A DNA stretch of 44,861 nucleotides from an uncultured Opitutaceae bacterium. Its GTDB lineage: Bacteria; Verrucomicrobiota; Verrucomicrobiia; Opitutales; Opitutaceae. A model generated the notes under the pieces. The model was given only the letters and a program-made list of their open reading frames with translations, ran no database searches and was not told the origin of the DNA. Of the stretch, positions 23,111-31,766 are shown one piece after another (position 1 is the stretch's first letter; every line of letters starts with the position of its first letter). Made by a program: the position numbers and the translations under genes. The DNA lies in NCBI GenBank assembly GCA_903891325.1, contig CAITEC010000022.1:1-44861 (forward strand), given 5' to 3'.

Positions 23111-25471
23111 ATGGCCAAACCGGAGAGTTCAAACCCAAACGAGAGGCCGTCCTCCAAAACACCGGCCAGCCCGTCCAACTGGATCGCCGCGGCCGCCTGC
23201 CTGCTCTTTGGTATGCTCCTGTCAGTGGCCTTCTTGAGTTATAGCCCGGAGCAGAGCCATTTTGTCACGACGAACCCCACGGACAGGAACATTGTCGGGG
23301 ACTTCGGCTCGGCGGCCTCGTTCATTTCCTTCTTCAGCCTCGGGCTGGCGGCCTGGCTGATCCCGTTTTTCCTGCTCTGGTTCTGCTACCTGGCGATCCG
23401 GAGCACGCGGCAGCTGGTCACCTCGCGGATCATCGCCACCCTCCTGTGCCTGCCGGCGGCCGCCGGCCTGGCTGCGATGGTCGACAGCTTCAAAAGCTCG
23501 AGCTATTTCCCGCACGGCCCCGGGGGGCTGATCGGCCACCTCATCTACAAGGGCGTCCTCGAGGACCTGCTCGGCGACTTCGGCGCCTTCTTCCTGCTGG
23601 GGATCGTGTATGTCTCCTGCCTGCTCTTCATCTTCACAAAGGACATCGGGAGCGAGATTGAGCGGATCATGGGACTGGTCTCCGCGTGGTGGGCGGGCCG
23701 GGCAAAGCGCAAGGCCGCGCCCGCGCCGGAGGCCCCGCGCCGGGCGCCCGCCGCCGCGGAGCGCGAGGAGCAGGCCCCCCTGGTCCTCGAGCCGATCGGG
23801 CCGGCGAACAAGAACGTGCTGGTCGCGCGGACCAGCGGCGCGTCGCTGCCTCGCGCCGAGGCGAAGGCGGCCAAGCCCGCCGTCCCCGCCGCCCTCAGCA
23901 TCGTCAAGCCGACCGAGCCGAGGAAGGCGAAGTCCGCGCCGCAGGCGACCGAGGGCGACTACAAGTTCCCGCCGCTCTCCCTGCTCCGCGAGCAGGTCCG
24001 ATCCCCCGGCACGAGCAGCGAGGACGAGCACCGCCAGAACGCCGAGAACCTCCTGCGGATCCTCGGCGAGTTCGGCGTCGAGGTCACCCTCGGGGAGATT
24101 CACGTCGGACCGGTGATCACCCGCTACGAGCTCGTGCCGGCCCCCGGGGTCCGGGTCGAGAAGATCTCCGGCCTGGACAAGAACATCGCGCTGGGGATGC
24201 GCGCGCAGTCCGTCCGGATCCTCGCCCCGATCCCGGGCAAGGCGGCGGTTGGCGTCGAGGTGCCCAACCAGCACCCCACCCCGGTCGGCCTGCGGGAAAT
24301 CCTCGAGAGCGAGGATTGGGCGGCCGTGCGGACCGACCTTCCGATCGCCCTGGGCAAGGACGTGTCCGGGAAGCCGCTTGTCTCCGACCTGTGCAAGATG
24401 CCCCACCTGCTCATCGCCGGCGCGACCGGCTCGGGAAAATCCATCTGCATCAACTCGATCGTCTCCTCCATCCTCTACTCGAAGAGCCCGAACGACGTGC
24501 GGCTGATCATGGTGGACCCGAAGGTCGTCGAGCTGAAGATTTTCAACTCGCTTCCGCACATGCTGATCCCGGTCGTGACCGAGGCGAAGAAGGTTCCCGC
24601 GGCCCTCAAGTGGCTCCTGAGCGAGATGGAGCAGCGCTACCAGATTTTCGCGAAGGTGAACGTCCGCAACATCTCCGGGTTCAACCACCGCAAGAAGGGC
24701 GCCGCCGCCGAGCCGCCGCCCGGGGCGCAGCCGACCCTCGAGGGCCTCGACCCGCTCTCTGCGGACGACGGGATCGAGATCCCCGACCACCTGCCCTACA
24801 TCGTCATCATCATCGACGAGCTCGCCGACCTCATGATGGTCGCCCCGGCGGAGATCGAGACAAACATCGCGCGGCTGGCCCAGCTCGCGCGCGCGGCCGG
24901 GATCCACGTCATCATCGCGACCCAGCGGCCGTCCGTTGACGTCATCACCGGGGTGATCAAGGCCAACCTGCCGGCCCGCATCGCCTTCCAGGTCGCCTCC
25001 CAGGTGGACTCGCGGACGATCCTGGACACCAAGGGGGCCGACATGCTCATCGGTCGCGGCGACATGCTCTTCACGCCGCCGGGCACCTCGCGCATCGTGC
25101 GGGCCCAGGGCGCCTTCGTCTCCGACGAGGAAATCCAGGCGATCGTCGAGTTCCTCAAGGTCAACGGGCCGCCGCGGTACAAGCAGGAGGTCCAGCAGCA
25201 CATCGACCGCGCGGCCAGCGAGGATGACGACGGGGACGGCGAAGGCGACGGGGAGGAGATGGGCGACGACGGCGAGCTCTACCAGCAGGCCCTCGACGTC
25301 CTCAAGTCCACCCGCCGCGCGAGCACCTCGATGCTCCAGCGGCGGCTCCGGATCGGGTACAACCGGGCCGCCCGGATCATGGAGATCATGGAGGACAAGG
25401 GCATCGTGGGGCCCGAGAACGGCTCAAGCCCCCGAGAGATTTTGGTCGATTTGGACAGCCTAAGCCCCTAA
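23111..25471 (+). CDS. ftsK: DNA translocase FtsK/SpoIIIE
   Basis: A 786-residue protein, short-linker type like SpoIIIE. Four membrane segments lie in residues 20-200. An Ala/Pro/Lys-rich linker runs to about 285. The beta domain has GVEVTLGEIHVGPVITRYEL. The motor has Walker A GATGSGKS at 437-444 and Walker B IIIIDELADLM with Asp569. ATQRPSVDVITGVIKANLPA and LDTKGADMLIGRGDML follow, as in all family members. The C-terminal gamma winged helix (STSMLQRRLRIGYNRAARIM) reads KOPS/SRS-type polar DNA motifs. It pumps chromosome ends through the septum. The ATG at 23111 is chosen because an earlier Met at 23024 would extend across the manA start. A RodZ-like gene follows 9 bases on. Confidence 0.96.
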   Translation: MAKPESSNPNERPSSKTPASPSNWIAAAACLLFGMLLSVAFLSYSPEQSHFVTTNPTDRNIVGDFGSAASFISFFSLGLAAWLIPFFLLWFCYLAIRSTRQLVTSRIIATLLCLPAAAGLAAMVDSFKSSSYFPHGPGGLIGHLIYKGVLEDLLGDFGAFFLLGIVYVSCLLFIFTKDIGSEIERIMGLVSAWWAGRAKRKAAPAPEAPRRAPAAAEREEQAPLVLEPIGPANKNVLVARTSGASLPRAEAKAAKPAVPAALSIVKPTEPRKAKSAPQATEGDYKFPPLSLLREQVRSPGTSSEDEHRQNAENLLRILGEFGVEVTLGEIHVGPVITRYELVPAPGVRVEKISGLDKNIALGMRAQSVRILAPIPGKAAVGVEVPNQHPTPVGLREILESEDWAAVRTDLPIALGKDVSGKPLVSDLCKMPHLLIAGATGSGKSICINSIVSSILYSKSPNDVRLIMVDPKVVELKIFNSLPHMLIPVVTEAKKVPAALKWLLSEMEQRYQIFAKVNVRNISGFNHRKKGAAAEPPPGAQPTLEGLDPLSADDGIEIPDHLPYIVIIIDELADLMMVAPAEIETNIARLAQLARAAGIHVIIATQRPSVDVITGVIKANLPARIAFQVASQVDSRTILDTKGADMLIGRGDMLFTPPGTSRIVRAQGAFVSDEEIQAIVEFLKVNGPPRYKQEVQQHIDRAASEDDDGDGEGDGEEMGDDGELYQQALDVLKSTRRASTSMLQRRLRIGYNRAARIMEIMEDKGIVGPENGSSPREILVDLDSLSP

Positions 25472-25480
25472 CTGATTTCC

Positions 25481-26326
25481 ATGCAGACCATCGGCGAGCG
25501 CCTTGAGGAGGCGCGAAAGAAGAAGGGAACCTCAATCCGCGAGGCGGCCGAGGCCACCAAGGTGCGCGGCGAGTACCTCCAGAAGTTCGAGAGCAACCAG
25601 TTCGACATCGGGCTGAGCGACCTCTACGTGCGCGGCTTCCTGCGCAGCTACTCGGTTTTCCTCAAGTTGTCGCCCGACCGGATCCTCGCGGACTTCGCCG
25701 CGCTCGGCCACGGCACCGCCCGGCCCCGGCAACCCAGCCGCGAGGTCTACGGTCGGATGGACCTTTCGATTGGCTCCACGGGCGAGGGCGCCGAGGGCGC
25801 CGCCCCGGAACCCGCGGCCGCGGACCCGTCCGCCGCCGTGCCCGCCCAGCAGCCCGCCCAGGGGATGGAGCGCCAGATGCTTCCCCTGCGGCGCAATTCC
25901 GGCGGGATGCAGCTCCAGGCCGGGATCAACCAGGCGCTCATCTTCAAGTCGCTGATCGCGCTGGGCTGCGTGCTGGTGCTCCTTCTCATCCTCTGGGCGG
26001 TCAAGTCCATCATGGGCGGGGGTTCGGCGCCCTCCGAGCCGGTGCGCGCCGCGGCGGTCACCTCGGCGCCGGTCCAGCAGGAGCACGATGCCACCGTCAC
26101 CATTTCCGCGCTGGACGCCATCCGCATCAAGGTCGTGCGCCAGTCCGACGGGGCCGAGCTCTACCAGGGCCCGCTGGCCCGCGGCGAGCAGCGCGACTTC
26201 GAGAACGTCCCCCTCTACCTCACGTCAACGGCGCTCGAGTCGGTCGTGATCGAGTACAAGGGCAAGCGCTACGGCACCGGCCACAAGGGGCACGACCGGG
26301 TGGCGTTCGATTTTTCGAATCGGTGA
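25481..26326 (+). CDS. rodZ: RodZ-like helix-turn-helix membrane protein
   Basis: A 281-residue protein. The N-terminal HTH_25 domain (TIGERLEEARKKKGTSIREA, YVRGFLRSYSVFL) is followed by a Pro/Ala linker, one membrane segment near 165-183 (FKSLIALGCVLVLLLILWAV) and a periplasmic DUF4115-like beta domain (IRIKVVRQSDGAELYQGPL). This is the order of RodZ, which links MreB to the cell-wall elongation machinery. The pairing with ftsK, 9 bases upstream, fits a cell-shape or division operon. The symbol is by family architecture; the partner MreB is not in the window. A family B palindrome follows and may end transcription. Confidence 0.82.
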   Translation: MQTIGERLEEARKKKGTSIREAAEATKVRGEYLQKFESNQFDIGLSDLYVRGFLRSYSVFLKLSPDRILADFAALGHGTARPRQPSREVYGRMDLSIGSTGEGAEGAAPEPAAADPSAAVPAQQPAQGMERQMLPLRRNSGGMQLQAGINQALIFKSLIALGCVLVLLLILWAVKSIMGGGSAPSEPVRAAAVTSAPVQQEHDATVTISALDAIRIKVVRQSDGAELYQGPLARGEQRDFENVPLYLTSTALESVVIEYKGKRYGTGHKGHDRVAFDFSNR

Positions 26327-26360
26327 TTGTTGTCGGGGCGTCCGATGTGGCGTGGCTCCC

Positions 26361-26455
26361 GGATCGATGTAGCCGGCCTCCCGGAGGCCGGTGGATTGGC
26401 GATCAGACATGGGACCCCAAGCATCCGGCCTCTGGGAGGCCGGCTACATCGATCC
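26361..26455. repeat. Palindromic repeat family B, full copy 2
   Basis: Arms of 22 bases (26361-26382 and 26434-26455) are perfect reverse complements, built around gatgtagccggcctccc. Each arm also makes its own small hairpin with adjacent sequence (ggcctcccggaggcc on the left, ggcctctgggaggcc on the right). The middle holds gggaccccaagc as in the copy at 15532. It separates convergent genes, where it could stop transcription from both sides. Confidence 0.85.
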
Positions 26456-26468
26456 TCTGAGCCTCGAA

Positions 26469-26987
26469 TCAGCGCCAGAGGCAGCCGTCCACGCTCAGGC
26501 CGCGGGGGGCGCCGAGGACTTCGCGCAGCACGATCGCACGGCGGGCGCGCTGCGGGTCGGCGAGCTCGGGGAAGCGGCTCTCGCCGGCTCCCGCCACGGG
26601 CGTGCCCCGCAGGAAAGCGGCGGTGGCTGCGGAACGGGCGGCCACGGCGGACGCCGCGGACGCCGACTCGAGCACCCTGATCTGCTCCCCGAGGGCATTC
26701 TGGCGCGCCACCGCGGCTTCGACGTCGTCCATCCTCGCGGACACCCGCTCGGGCGGGAACGCGGGAAGGTCCTCCTCCTCGGGCGCGGCCGCCGAGGGCC
26801 GCAGCCCGGCGCGCCGCTCGGCGATCTTCCGGGCGACCTCCTCGCGCACGCGGCGGGTGCGCTCGTCGTCAGTCCCGCCGGGCGCGACGACGGGCGGCGC
26901 CTTCTTCGCGCGCGACTTATTCCACGCCGCGAACACCCGCGTGGCCAGGGCGACAATCACCAGCAGGATTGCCGGATTGTGCATCAT
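26469..26987 (-). CDS. Small membrane-anchored coiled-coil protein of the floA operon
   Basis: A 172-residue protein that I do not recognise. One N-terminal hydrophobic segment ([19 protein letters not shown]) is followed by a charged basic stretch ([19 protein letters not shown]) and a helical region about 90-130 that looks like a coiled coil ([20 protein letters not shown]). The tail near 140-172 is compact. Its ATG overlaps the floA stop (ATGA, 26984-26987), so it is coupled to floA. In Bacillus subtilis the same position after floA (yqfA) holds yqfB, a small gene, but no sequence likeness is visible. It is probably a flotillin partner (inference). Confidence 0.6.
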   Translation of the reverse strand: MMHNPAILLVIVALATRVFAAWNKSRAKKAPPVVAPGGTDDERTRRVREEVARKIAERRAGLRPSAAAPEEEDLPAFPPERVSARMDDVEAAVARQNALGEQIRVLESASAASAVAARSAATAAFLRGTPVAGAGESRFPELADPQRARRAIVLREVLGAPRGLSVDGCLWR

Positions 26988-27988
26988 TTCTTGTCCCCGG
27001 GCTGGGCGATGTTCTGGCGCATCGAGGTGTCAGCCTGGATGTTCTCCATCCGGTAGTAGTCCATGACGCCGAGTTTCCCGCTGCGGAAGGCCTCCGCCAT
27101 CGCGAGCGGAACCTGCGCCTGCGACTCGACGACCTTCGCCTGCATCTCCTGCACGCGGGCCTTCATCTCCTGCTCGAGCGCGACGGCGGCGGCGCGGCGG
27201 ATTTCCGCCTGGGCCTGGGCCATGTTCTTGTTCGCCTCGGCCTGCGCCACCTGGAGCCGGGCGCCGATGTTCTCGCCGACGTCCACGTCGGCGATGTCGA
27301 TGGAGAGGATCTCAAAGGCCGATCCCACGTCCAGCCCGCGGGCGAGGACCGTCTTAGAAATGCTGTCGGGGGATTCCAGCACGTGCTTGTAGCTGTCGGC
27401 GACGCCGATCGTCGTCACGATGCCCTCGCCGACGCGGGCGATGATGGTCTCCTCCTTGGCGCCGCCGACGAAGCGGTCCAGATGGGTGCGCACCGTAACG
27501 CGAGCCTTCACCTTCACCTGGATGCCGTCCTTGGCCACGCCGTCAATCGTCGTCCGCCCGCTCTCCGGGTTGGGGCAGTCGATGACCTTGGGGTCGACCG
27601 ACGTGCGCACGGCCTCGACGACCGACTTGCCCGAGCCCTTGGTCGCCAGGTCGATCGCGCAGGCGCGGTCCCAGTCGAGCGCTATCCCGGCCTTCTGCGC
27701 GGCGATGAGCGCCTGGACGGTCGGAAGGACGTTGCCGCCGGCCAGGTAGTGGGCGGCGATCTTGTCGGTACTCACCTGGATTCCCGCCTTCACGGCCGTG
27801 ATCCGGGCGGTGACGACCAGGCCGTAGGGCACGCCGCCCAGGCGCATGCCGACCAGGTTCATGATGCTTACCGGCGCCCCGTTCAGCCGGGCCTTGAGCC
27901 AGGTGCCGAAGTAGGAGACGAAAATCCCCGCGATGACGAGGACGATGATCCCGACGGGGATCAGGATGAGGAGGGGAAGGTCGAACAT
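26984..27988 (-). CDS. floA: Flotillin-like protein FloA
   Basis: A 334-residue protein with one N-terminal membrane segment ([20 protein letters not shown]) and then [20 protein letters not shown], typical of FloA. The SPFH-like core has [19 protein letters not shown] and [19 protein letters not shown]. The C-terminal helical part is rich in Ala, Glu and Gln ([20 protein letters not shown]), as needed for oligomers. FloA organises functional membrane microdomains. The ATG at 27988 is chosen because upstream codons in frame lie within the nfeD gene. It is the third gene of an operon with two NfeD proteins, the standard partners of flotillins. Confidence 0.94.
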   Translation of the reverse strand: MFDLPLLILIPVGIIVLVIAGIFVSYFGTWLKARLNGAPVSIMNLVGMRLGGVPYGLVVTARITAVKAGIQVSTDKIAAHYLAGGNVLPTVQALIAAQKAGIALDWDRACAIDLATKGSGKSVVEAVRTSVDPKVIDCPNPESGRTTIDGVAKDGIQVKVKARVTVRTHLDRFVGGAKEETIIARVGEGIVTTIGVADSYKHVLESPDSISKTVLARGLDVGSAFEILSIDIADVDVGENIGARLQVAQAEANKNMAQAQAEIRRAAAVALEQEMKARVQEMQAKVVESQAQVPLAMAEAFRSGKLGVMDYYRMENIQADTSMRQNIAQPGDKK

Positions 27989-28002
27989 GGTGTTGTTGGG
28001 TT

Positions 28003-28482
28003 TTAGCTGGGATCGCTGGCGTTTGAAGTGACGATGAGGCGGAAATTGTCCAGGCCGACGACCCTCAGGTCGGTCCCCTTCGCGGCGTGCCCGGTGCGGC
28101 AGAAGGCCTCGTAGCGGCGGCCGTCCACCTGGACGTAGCCGCTGGGGGCGAGGGTGGTCATCGCGACGGCCGGCTTGCCGACCACGTCGGCGGTGGCCAG
28201 CGGGGGCTGGCTCGCATTCCCGGAGGTGGAGTGGACGACCAGCCCGCGGCCGAAGCGGGTCCGGGGAAGGACCACCAGCTCGCCGTAGATCGTCGCGCCG
28301 AGGAGGACCAGGGCCACGGCGACCGCGAGGGCCGCGCCGTCGAATCCATATTGTCGATACGCGATCCCGCAGCCGGTGAGCATCACCGCGCCCCCGAAGG
28401 CCGCCAGGATGAAGCTGGAGACGAAGACGTCGGCCGCCAGGAGCAGGATCCCGGCGAGGAAGAGGACGAGGATCAGGGTCAT
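28003..28482 (-). CDS. Short NfeD-like membrane protein
   Basis: A 159-residue protein from the ATG at 28482; a GTG at 28506 overlapping the upstream stop would add eight residues. Two to three membrane segments ([55 protein letters not shown]) precede a C-terminal OB-fold domain ([36 protein letters not shown]). This is NfeD without the protease part. The OB fold is thought to bind flotillin. It sits between a protease-bearing NfeD and floA. The downstream gap to floA is 14 bases. Confidence 0.85.
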   Translation of the reverse strand: MTLILVLFLAGILLLAADVFVSSFILAAFGGAVMLTGCGIAYRQYGFDGAALAVAVALVLLGATIYGELVVLPRTRFGRGLVVHSTSGNASQPPLATADVVGKPAVAMTTLAPSGYVQVDGRRYEAFCRTGHAAKGTDLRVVGLDNFRLIVTSNASDPS

Positions 28483-28502
28483 GAAGGGGGGTTCCCGCGG
28501 GG

Positions 28503-29921
28503 TCACGCCTCGGACTCGACCACCAGGCCGAAGTCCATCCGGCCGCGGACGACGATCCGCGCGCCCGCGTCGATCGCCGAGACGGCGACCTTGGCCTCGT
28601 AGCGGCGCCCGTCGATCTCCACCTGCCCCGCCGGGCGAAGGGCGGTGACGGCAAGGCCGCGGCGGCCGATCAGGGCGTCGAGGGATGCGCCGGTCCCCGG
28701 GGCGTCGCCGCCCGTCTGGGCCGTGCCGCCGATCGTCGCGCCGATCGCCATCCGGTCCCAGAGCAGCCCGTGCGGCAGGAAGCGGAGCAGCGCCGCGGCG
28801 AGGACAAAGGCGATCACCATGCCAAGGCCCATGTCGGCGAGCGGGCGGACAAAGGCGTCGGCCGACCAGGCGACCGAAATCGGCTCATTGGGCCAGAGGT
28901 CGGCCATCGCCCAGACGAGGGAGCCCCCCATCAGCGCGACGCCGATCACCCCGAGGAACCCCGCGCTGTGAAAAAAGGCCAGCTCGAGAAGAAGGAGCAC
29001 CGCGCCCAGCCCGAAGAGCACGATCGGCTCGTGGCCCGAGAGCCCGGCGACGTAGCTGCTCAGGAAGACGATCGCCAGGAGCGACACCCCGGCGATCCCG
29101 AAGAAGCCGAAGCCGGGCGTCTTGAACTCGATGAAGAGGGCCACCATGCCCAGGCCGAGGAGGACCGGGGCGATCCCGTTGAGGAAGGCGGCAAAGTGCT
29201 CCGACCAGGTGATCCGCAGCTCGGTGACCTCCGAATTCCCCGCCCCGAATTTCTGCGCCAGCAGGTCGGTCGTGTCGGCCGCGATCCCGGAGCCCAGGAG
29301 CGGCTGCGGCGGCGTGCCGTAGCGCTTCATCGCCTCGGAGGCCGTGAGGGAGAGGAGTTCGCCCTTCTCCTTGAGCACCTGCCCGCCGATGGTCAGCGCG
29401 GTGTCCGCATCGATCATCGCCGACACCACCTGCCCCCGGTAGCCCTTCCCCTCGGACTCGGCGCGCATCCGGGCCTTCAGGTAGCTGACGATCTTCATCT
29501 TCATGGTCGCGTCCACGTCCTGGCCGGTCGAGGTGACCGGGGCGGCGGCGCCGATGATGCCGTCGGGCGCAAACCAGATCTCGTCGGTCGTCGCGGAAAT
29601 GAAGGCCCCGGCGGACATCGCCTCGTTGTCGACAAAGGCGATCTTCCGGCCCGGGAACTTGCCGAGCGCCTCCATCATCGAAAAGGTGGCGTCGAGGGCC
29701 CCGCCCGGGGTCTTGATGTCAAGGACGACGACGTCCGCATGCGCGGCCATCGCCTCCTTCAGCCCCCTGCGCAGGACGTACAGCGCGGGCTTGGCGATCT
29801 CGTCGCGGATCGGGATGACAAACACCCGTTTCGGGGTCGCCCGCACGGGCGCGCCTGCGGAAACGGCAGCGGGGGCCGGCGCCAGGGCCGCGACAAGAAA
29901 ACCGAGCCATATCCGTAACAT
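28503..29921 (-). CDS. Long NfeD with N-terminal ClpP-class serine protease domain
   Basis: A 472-residue protein from the ATG at 29921, which gives a signal peptide ([19 protein letters not shown]); a Met at 29963 would add a hydrophilic head. The protease domain (30-225) has [20 protein letters not shown] and [18 protein letters not shown] with Ser103 as nucleophile. Lys143 or Lys141 is the likely base, as spacing is close to that of archaeal 1510-N (Ser97/Lys138). Four to five membrane segments follow, and an OB fold ends the protein ([16 protein letters not shown]). Such proteins cleave membrane helices of stomatin partners in archaea. It leads the floA operon. Confidence 0.88.
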   Translation of the reverse strand: MLRIWLGFLVAALAPAPAAVSAGAPVRATPKRVFVIPIRDEIAKPALYVLRRGLKEAMAAHADVVVLDIKTPGGALDATFSMMEALGKFPGRKIAFVDNEAMSAGAFISATTDEIWFAPDGIIGAAAPVTSTGQDVDATMKMKIVSYLKARMRAESEGKGYRGQVVSAMIDADTALTIGGQVLKEKGELLSLTASEAMKRYGTPPQPLLGSGIAADTTDLLAQKFGAGNSEVTELRITWSEHFAAFLNGIAPVLLGLGMVALFIEFKTPGFGFFGIAGVSLLAIVFLSSYVAGLSGHEPIVLFGLGAVLLLLELAFFHSAGFLGVIGVALMGGSLVWAMADLWPNEPISVAWSADAFVRPLADMGLGMVIAFVLAAALLRFLPHGLLWDRMAIGATIGGTAQTGGDAPGTGASLDALIGRRGLAVTALRPAGQVEIDGRRYEAKVAVSAIDAGARIVVRGRMDFGLVVESEA

Positions 29922-29969
29922 TTCAGGGTTAGTTTGACCCCGCCGCGGACGCAGTGCAAGCATCCGGGG

Positions 29970-30890
29970 ATGGAAAGAATCCCCTACCTGGGCCAGACGA
30001 TCACGCGGTGGCGCGTGGGCGGCTCCACCTTCCTCGCGGTGCCCGAAAAGGGGGCCCGGCTCATGAACTGGAACCTCACCTTGGGCGACGGCTCGGTGCG
30101 GGACGTCATTTACTGGCCCGAGCTGGCCTCAATGGACGACTTTTGGAAGGTCCGGGGCGGAAACCCCATCCTCTTCCCCTTCAATGGCCGGACCTTCGAT
30201 CGCGGCGACATCTACTTCTGGCGCGATGCCCATGGCGTCCGCCGGCCGATGCCCATGCACGGCCTGGCCCGCCAGGCCGCCTTCAAGGTCGTCAGCATGG
30301 ACCCGACCGGGTTCGCCGCCCAGTGGATCCCCGGCCCGGAGTCCCCGGAAAGCTATCCCTACGACTGCGAGTTCACGGTCACCTACCGCTTCGAGCCGCT
30401 GGGGCTCACCTGCGAGTTCGCGCTGAAAAACCTCGGGACCGAGCCCCTTCCCTGGAGCGCCGGCCATCACTTCTACTTCACCCTGCCCTGGAACGAGGGC
30501 CAGAGCCGCGGCGACTACCTCATCCGTATCCCGGCCACCCGGCGCCTGCGGCATTCGCCGACGGGCGCCCTCGTCCCCGGGCCCGCGCTGCAGGAGGATG
30601 AGCGCTTCTCGAACCCGGACCTGGTCGACACCCTCCACACGGGACTGCGCGGCAACGCGGTCGTCTTCGGCGAGAAGGGCCGGCCCGGCGACGTGACCGT
30701 GAGGATCGGCACGGCCAAGGTGCCGCCGCCCGACGCGACCTTCGTCACCTGGACGGGGGACGACAAGGCGCCGTACTACTGCGTGGAGCCCTGGATGGGC
30801 CCGCCCAACTCGCCCGAGAACAAAGTCGGGCTGCACCTCGTCCCCCCGGGCAACACCGAGAAGTTCACGGTCAGCATCAAGGTCTCCTGA
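29970..30890 (+). CDS. Aldose 1-epimerase/mutarotase family protein
   Basis: A 306-residue protein with the galactose-mutarotase beta-sandwich. It has ASMDDFWKVRGGNPILFPF (the Gly-Asn-Pro and Phe of the substrate pocket), MPMHGLARQAAFKV with the catalytic His of the family, and LPWSAGHHFYFTL with the second His. The base Glu is probably in YYCVEPWMGPPNSPENK. The family interconverts anomers of hexoses or hexose phosphates. It has no signal peptide, so it acts in the cytoplasm. It is divergent from the NfeD operon over 48 bases. The substrate is not evident. Confidence 0.87.
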   Translation: MERIPYLGQTITRWRVGGSTFLAVPEKGARLMNWNLTLGDGSVRDVIYWPELASMDDFWKVRGGNPILFPFNGRTFDRGDIYFWRDAHGVRRPMPMHGLARQAAFKVVSMDPTGFAAQWIPGPESPESYPYDCEFTVTYRFEPLGLTCEFALKNLGTEPLPWSAGHHFYFTLPWNEGQSRGDYLIRIPATRRLRHSPTGALVPGPALQEDERFSNPDLVDTLHTGLRGNAVVFGEKGRPGDVTVRIGTAKVPPPDATFVTWTGDDKAPYYCVEPWMGPPNSPENKVGLHLVPPGNTEKFTVSIKVS

Positions 30891-30937
30891 GGGATCGATT
30901 CAATTGACGCTTCGCCAATAGCGGACACCCTTCAGCC

Positions 30938-31285
30938 ATGACACCGCCGGTTACCAGCCTGGCCTTCCTCGACATGTTCGGCGGACCCGAGATCATGCTG
31001 ATCCTGGTGGCCGTGCTGATCTTCTTCGGCGGCGACAAAATGCCCGGTTTCGCGCGGGGCCTGGGCAAGGCGATCCGGGAGGTGAAGAAGGCGGCGGCAG
31101 AGGTCGAGAACGAGTTCAAGCGGGCGATCGACGAAAACGAGCGCGCCGACCAGGCCCGGCCGACACTACCGCCCGTCGTGCCCAACCCCGACGCCCAGGC
31201 CGCCCACACTGTGTCCCTGCCGCCCGCCCCGATGCATCCGCGAACGCAGCCGCCGGAAGGCCATTACGAAGACCCGATTGAATAG
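30938..31285 (+). CDS. tatA: Sec-independent translocase protein TatA/TatB
   Basis: A 115-residue protein. The N-terminal membrane helix with GGPEIMLILVAVLIFFGGDK is followed by the Phe-Gly hinge equivalent (FFGG) and PGFARGLGKAIREVKKAAAE, an amphipathic helix. A Pro-rich tail follows from 70. TatA forms the pore-like assembly for folded proteins with RR signals; the glycosidase at 1981 is one likely cargo. TatB differs mostly in the Glu before the helix, and this sequence is closer to TatA. tatC is not in the window. Confidence 0.9.
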   Translation: MTPPVTSLAFLDMFGGPEIMLILVAVLIFFGGDKMPGFARGLGKAIREVKKAAAEVENEFKRAIDENERADQARPTLPPVVPNPDAQAAHTVSLPPAPMHPRTQPPEGHYEDPIE

Positions 31286-31494
31286 GGGTCCCTGGCCCCG
31301 GCCCGGCCACACTGAGGCCAGCCAGACCATTCCGAACGGACCGGGATTGGCGGCAGGCAGGTCCGGGGACGGCAGCGCACTTGCCTCGGAATTGGACCTC
31401 CGGGCCCGCTCCGAAACCGCATTCCATCCCTGAACCGCGAAACCTGCGCCTGACTCTAGGCCGATGATTTGCATGGGAGTATGATTTTTAACTA

Positions 31495-31695
31495 TTAGCG
31501 GCCCAATAGGTTCCTGATCCGGGCGCCCCGCTTCCAGGTCCACCGGTATTCCAGGCCTCCGATCGCCAGAAGCATCACGACGGCCACGAGGCCGGCAAAG
31601 CGGTCGGGTCCGAGCGTCATGCCGAAGGAAATGATGATGGCCGCGACGGCCACCAGGGCCAGAAGGGTCACTTTCGATAATGTCTCTTGTTTCAT
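31495..31695 (-). CDS. Small two-helix membrane protein
   Basis: A 66-residue protein with two hydrophobic segments (VTLLALVAVAAIIISFGMTL and AGLVAVVMLLAIGGLEY) and a basic C-terminus (WTWKRGARIRNLLGR). I do not recognise the family. It is divergent from the OxyR-like gene across a 69-base AT-rich gap with palindromic operators, so it is a likely target of that regulator. The 209 bases downstream (31286-31494) show no gene. Confidence 0.6.
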   Translation of the reverse strand: MKQETLSKVTLLALVAVAAIIISFGMTLGPDRFAGLVAVVMLLAIGGLEYRWTWKRGARIRNLLGR

Positions 31696-31737
31696 GGGCC
31701 TAACATAGGCTCATTTTTCAATAGATAAAGTTGTAAG

Positions 31738-31766
31738 ATCATATACTTATGATAGTCTTAGACTAT
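31738..31766 (+). promoter_or_regulatory. Tandem palindromic operators at the OxyR-like start codon
   Basis: Two palindromes lie side by side: atcata-tact-tatgat (31738-31753) and atagtct-t-agactat (31752-31766). The second has the outer ATAG-N7-CTAT spacing of an OxyR half site and runs into the ATG at 31765. The region is very AT-rich against its surroundings. Autoregulation, and control of the divergent small gene, are likely (inference). Confidence 0.6.

Noticed and set aside
27989-28654. Upstream extension of the floA reading frame by about 220 codons
   Set aside because: The added part is Arg/Pro-rich shadow sequence of the two nfeD genes; floA starts at 27988 with a normal membrane anchor.
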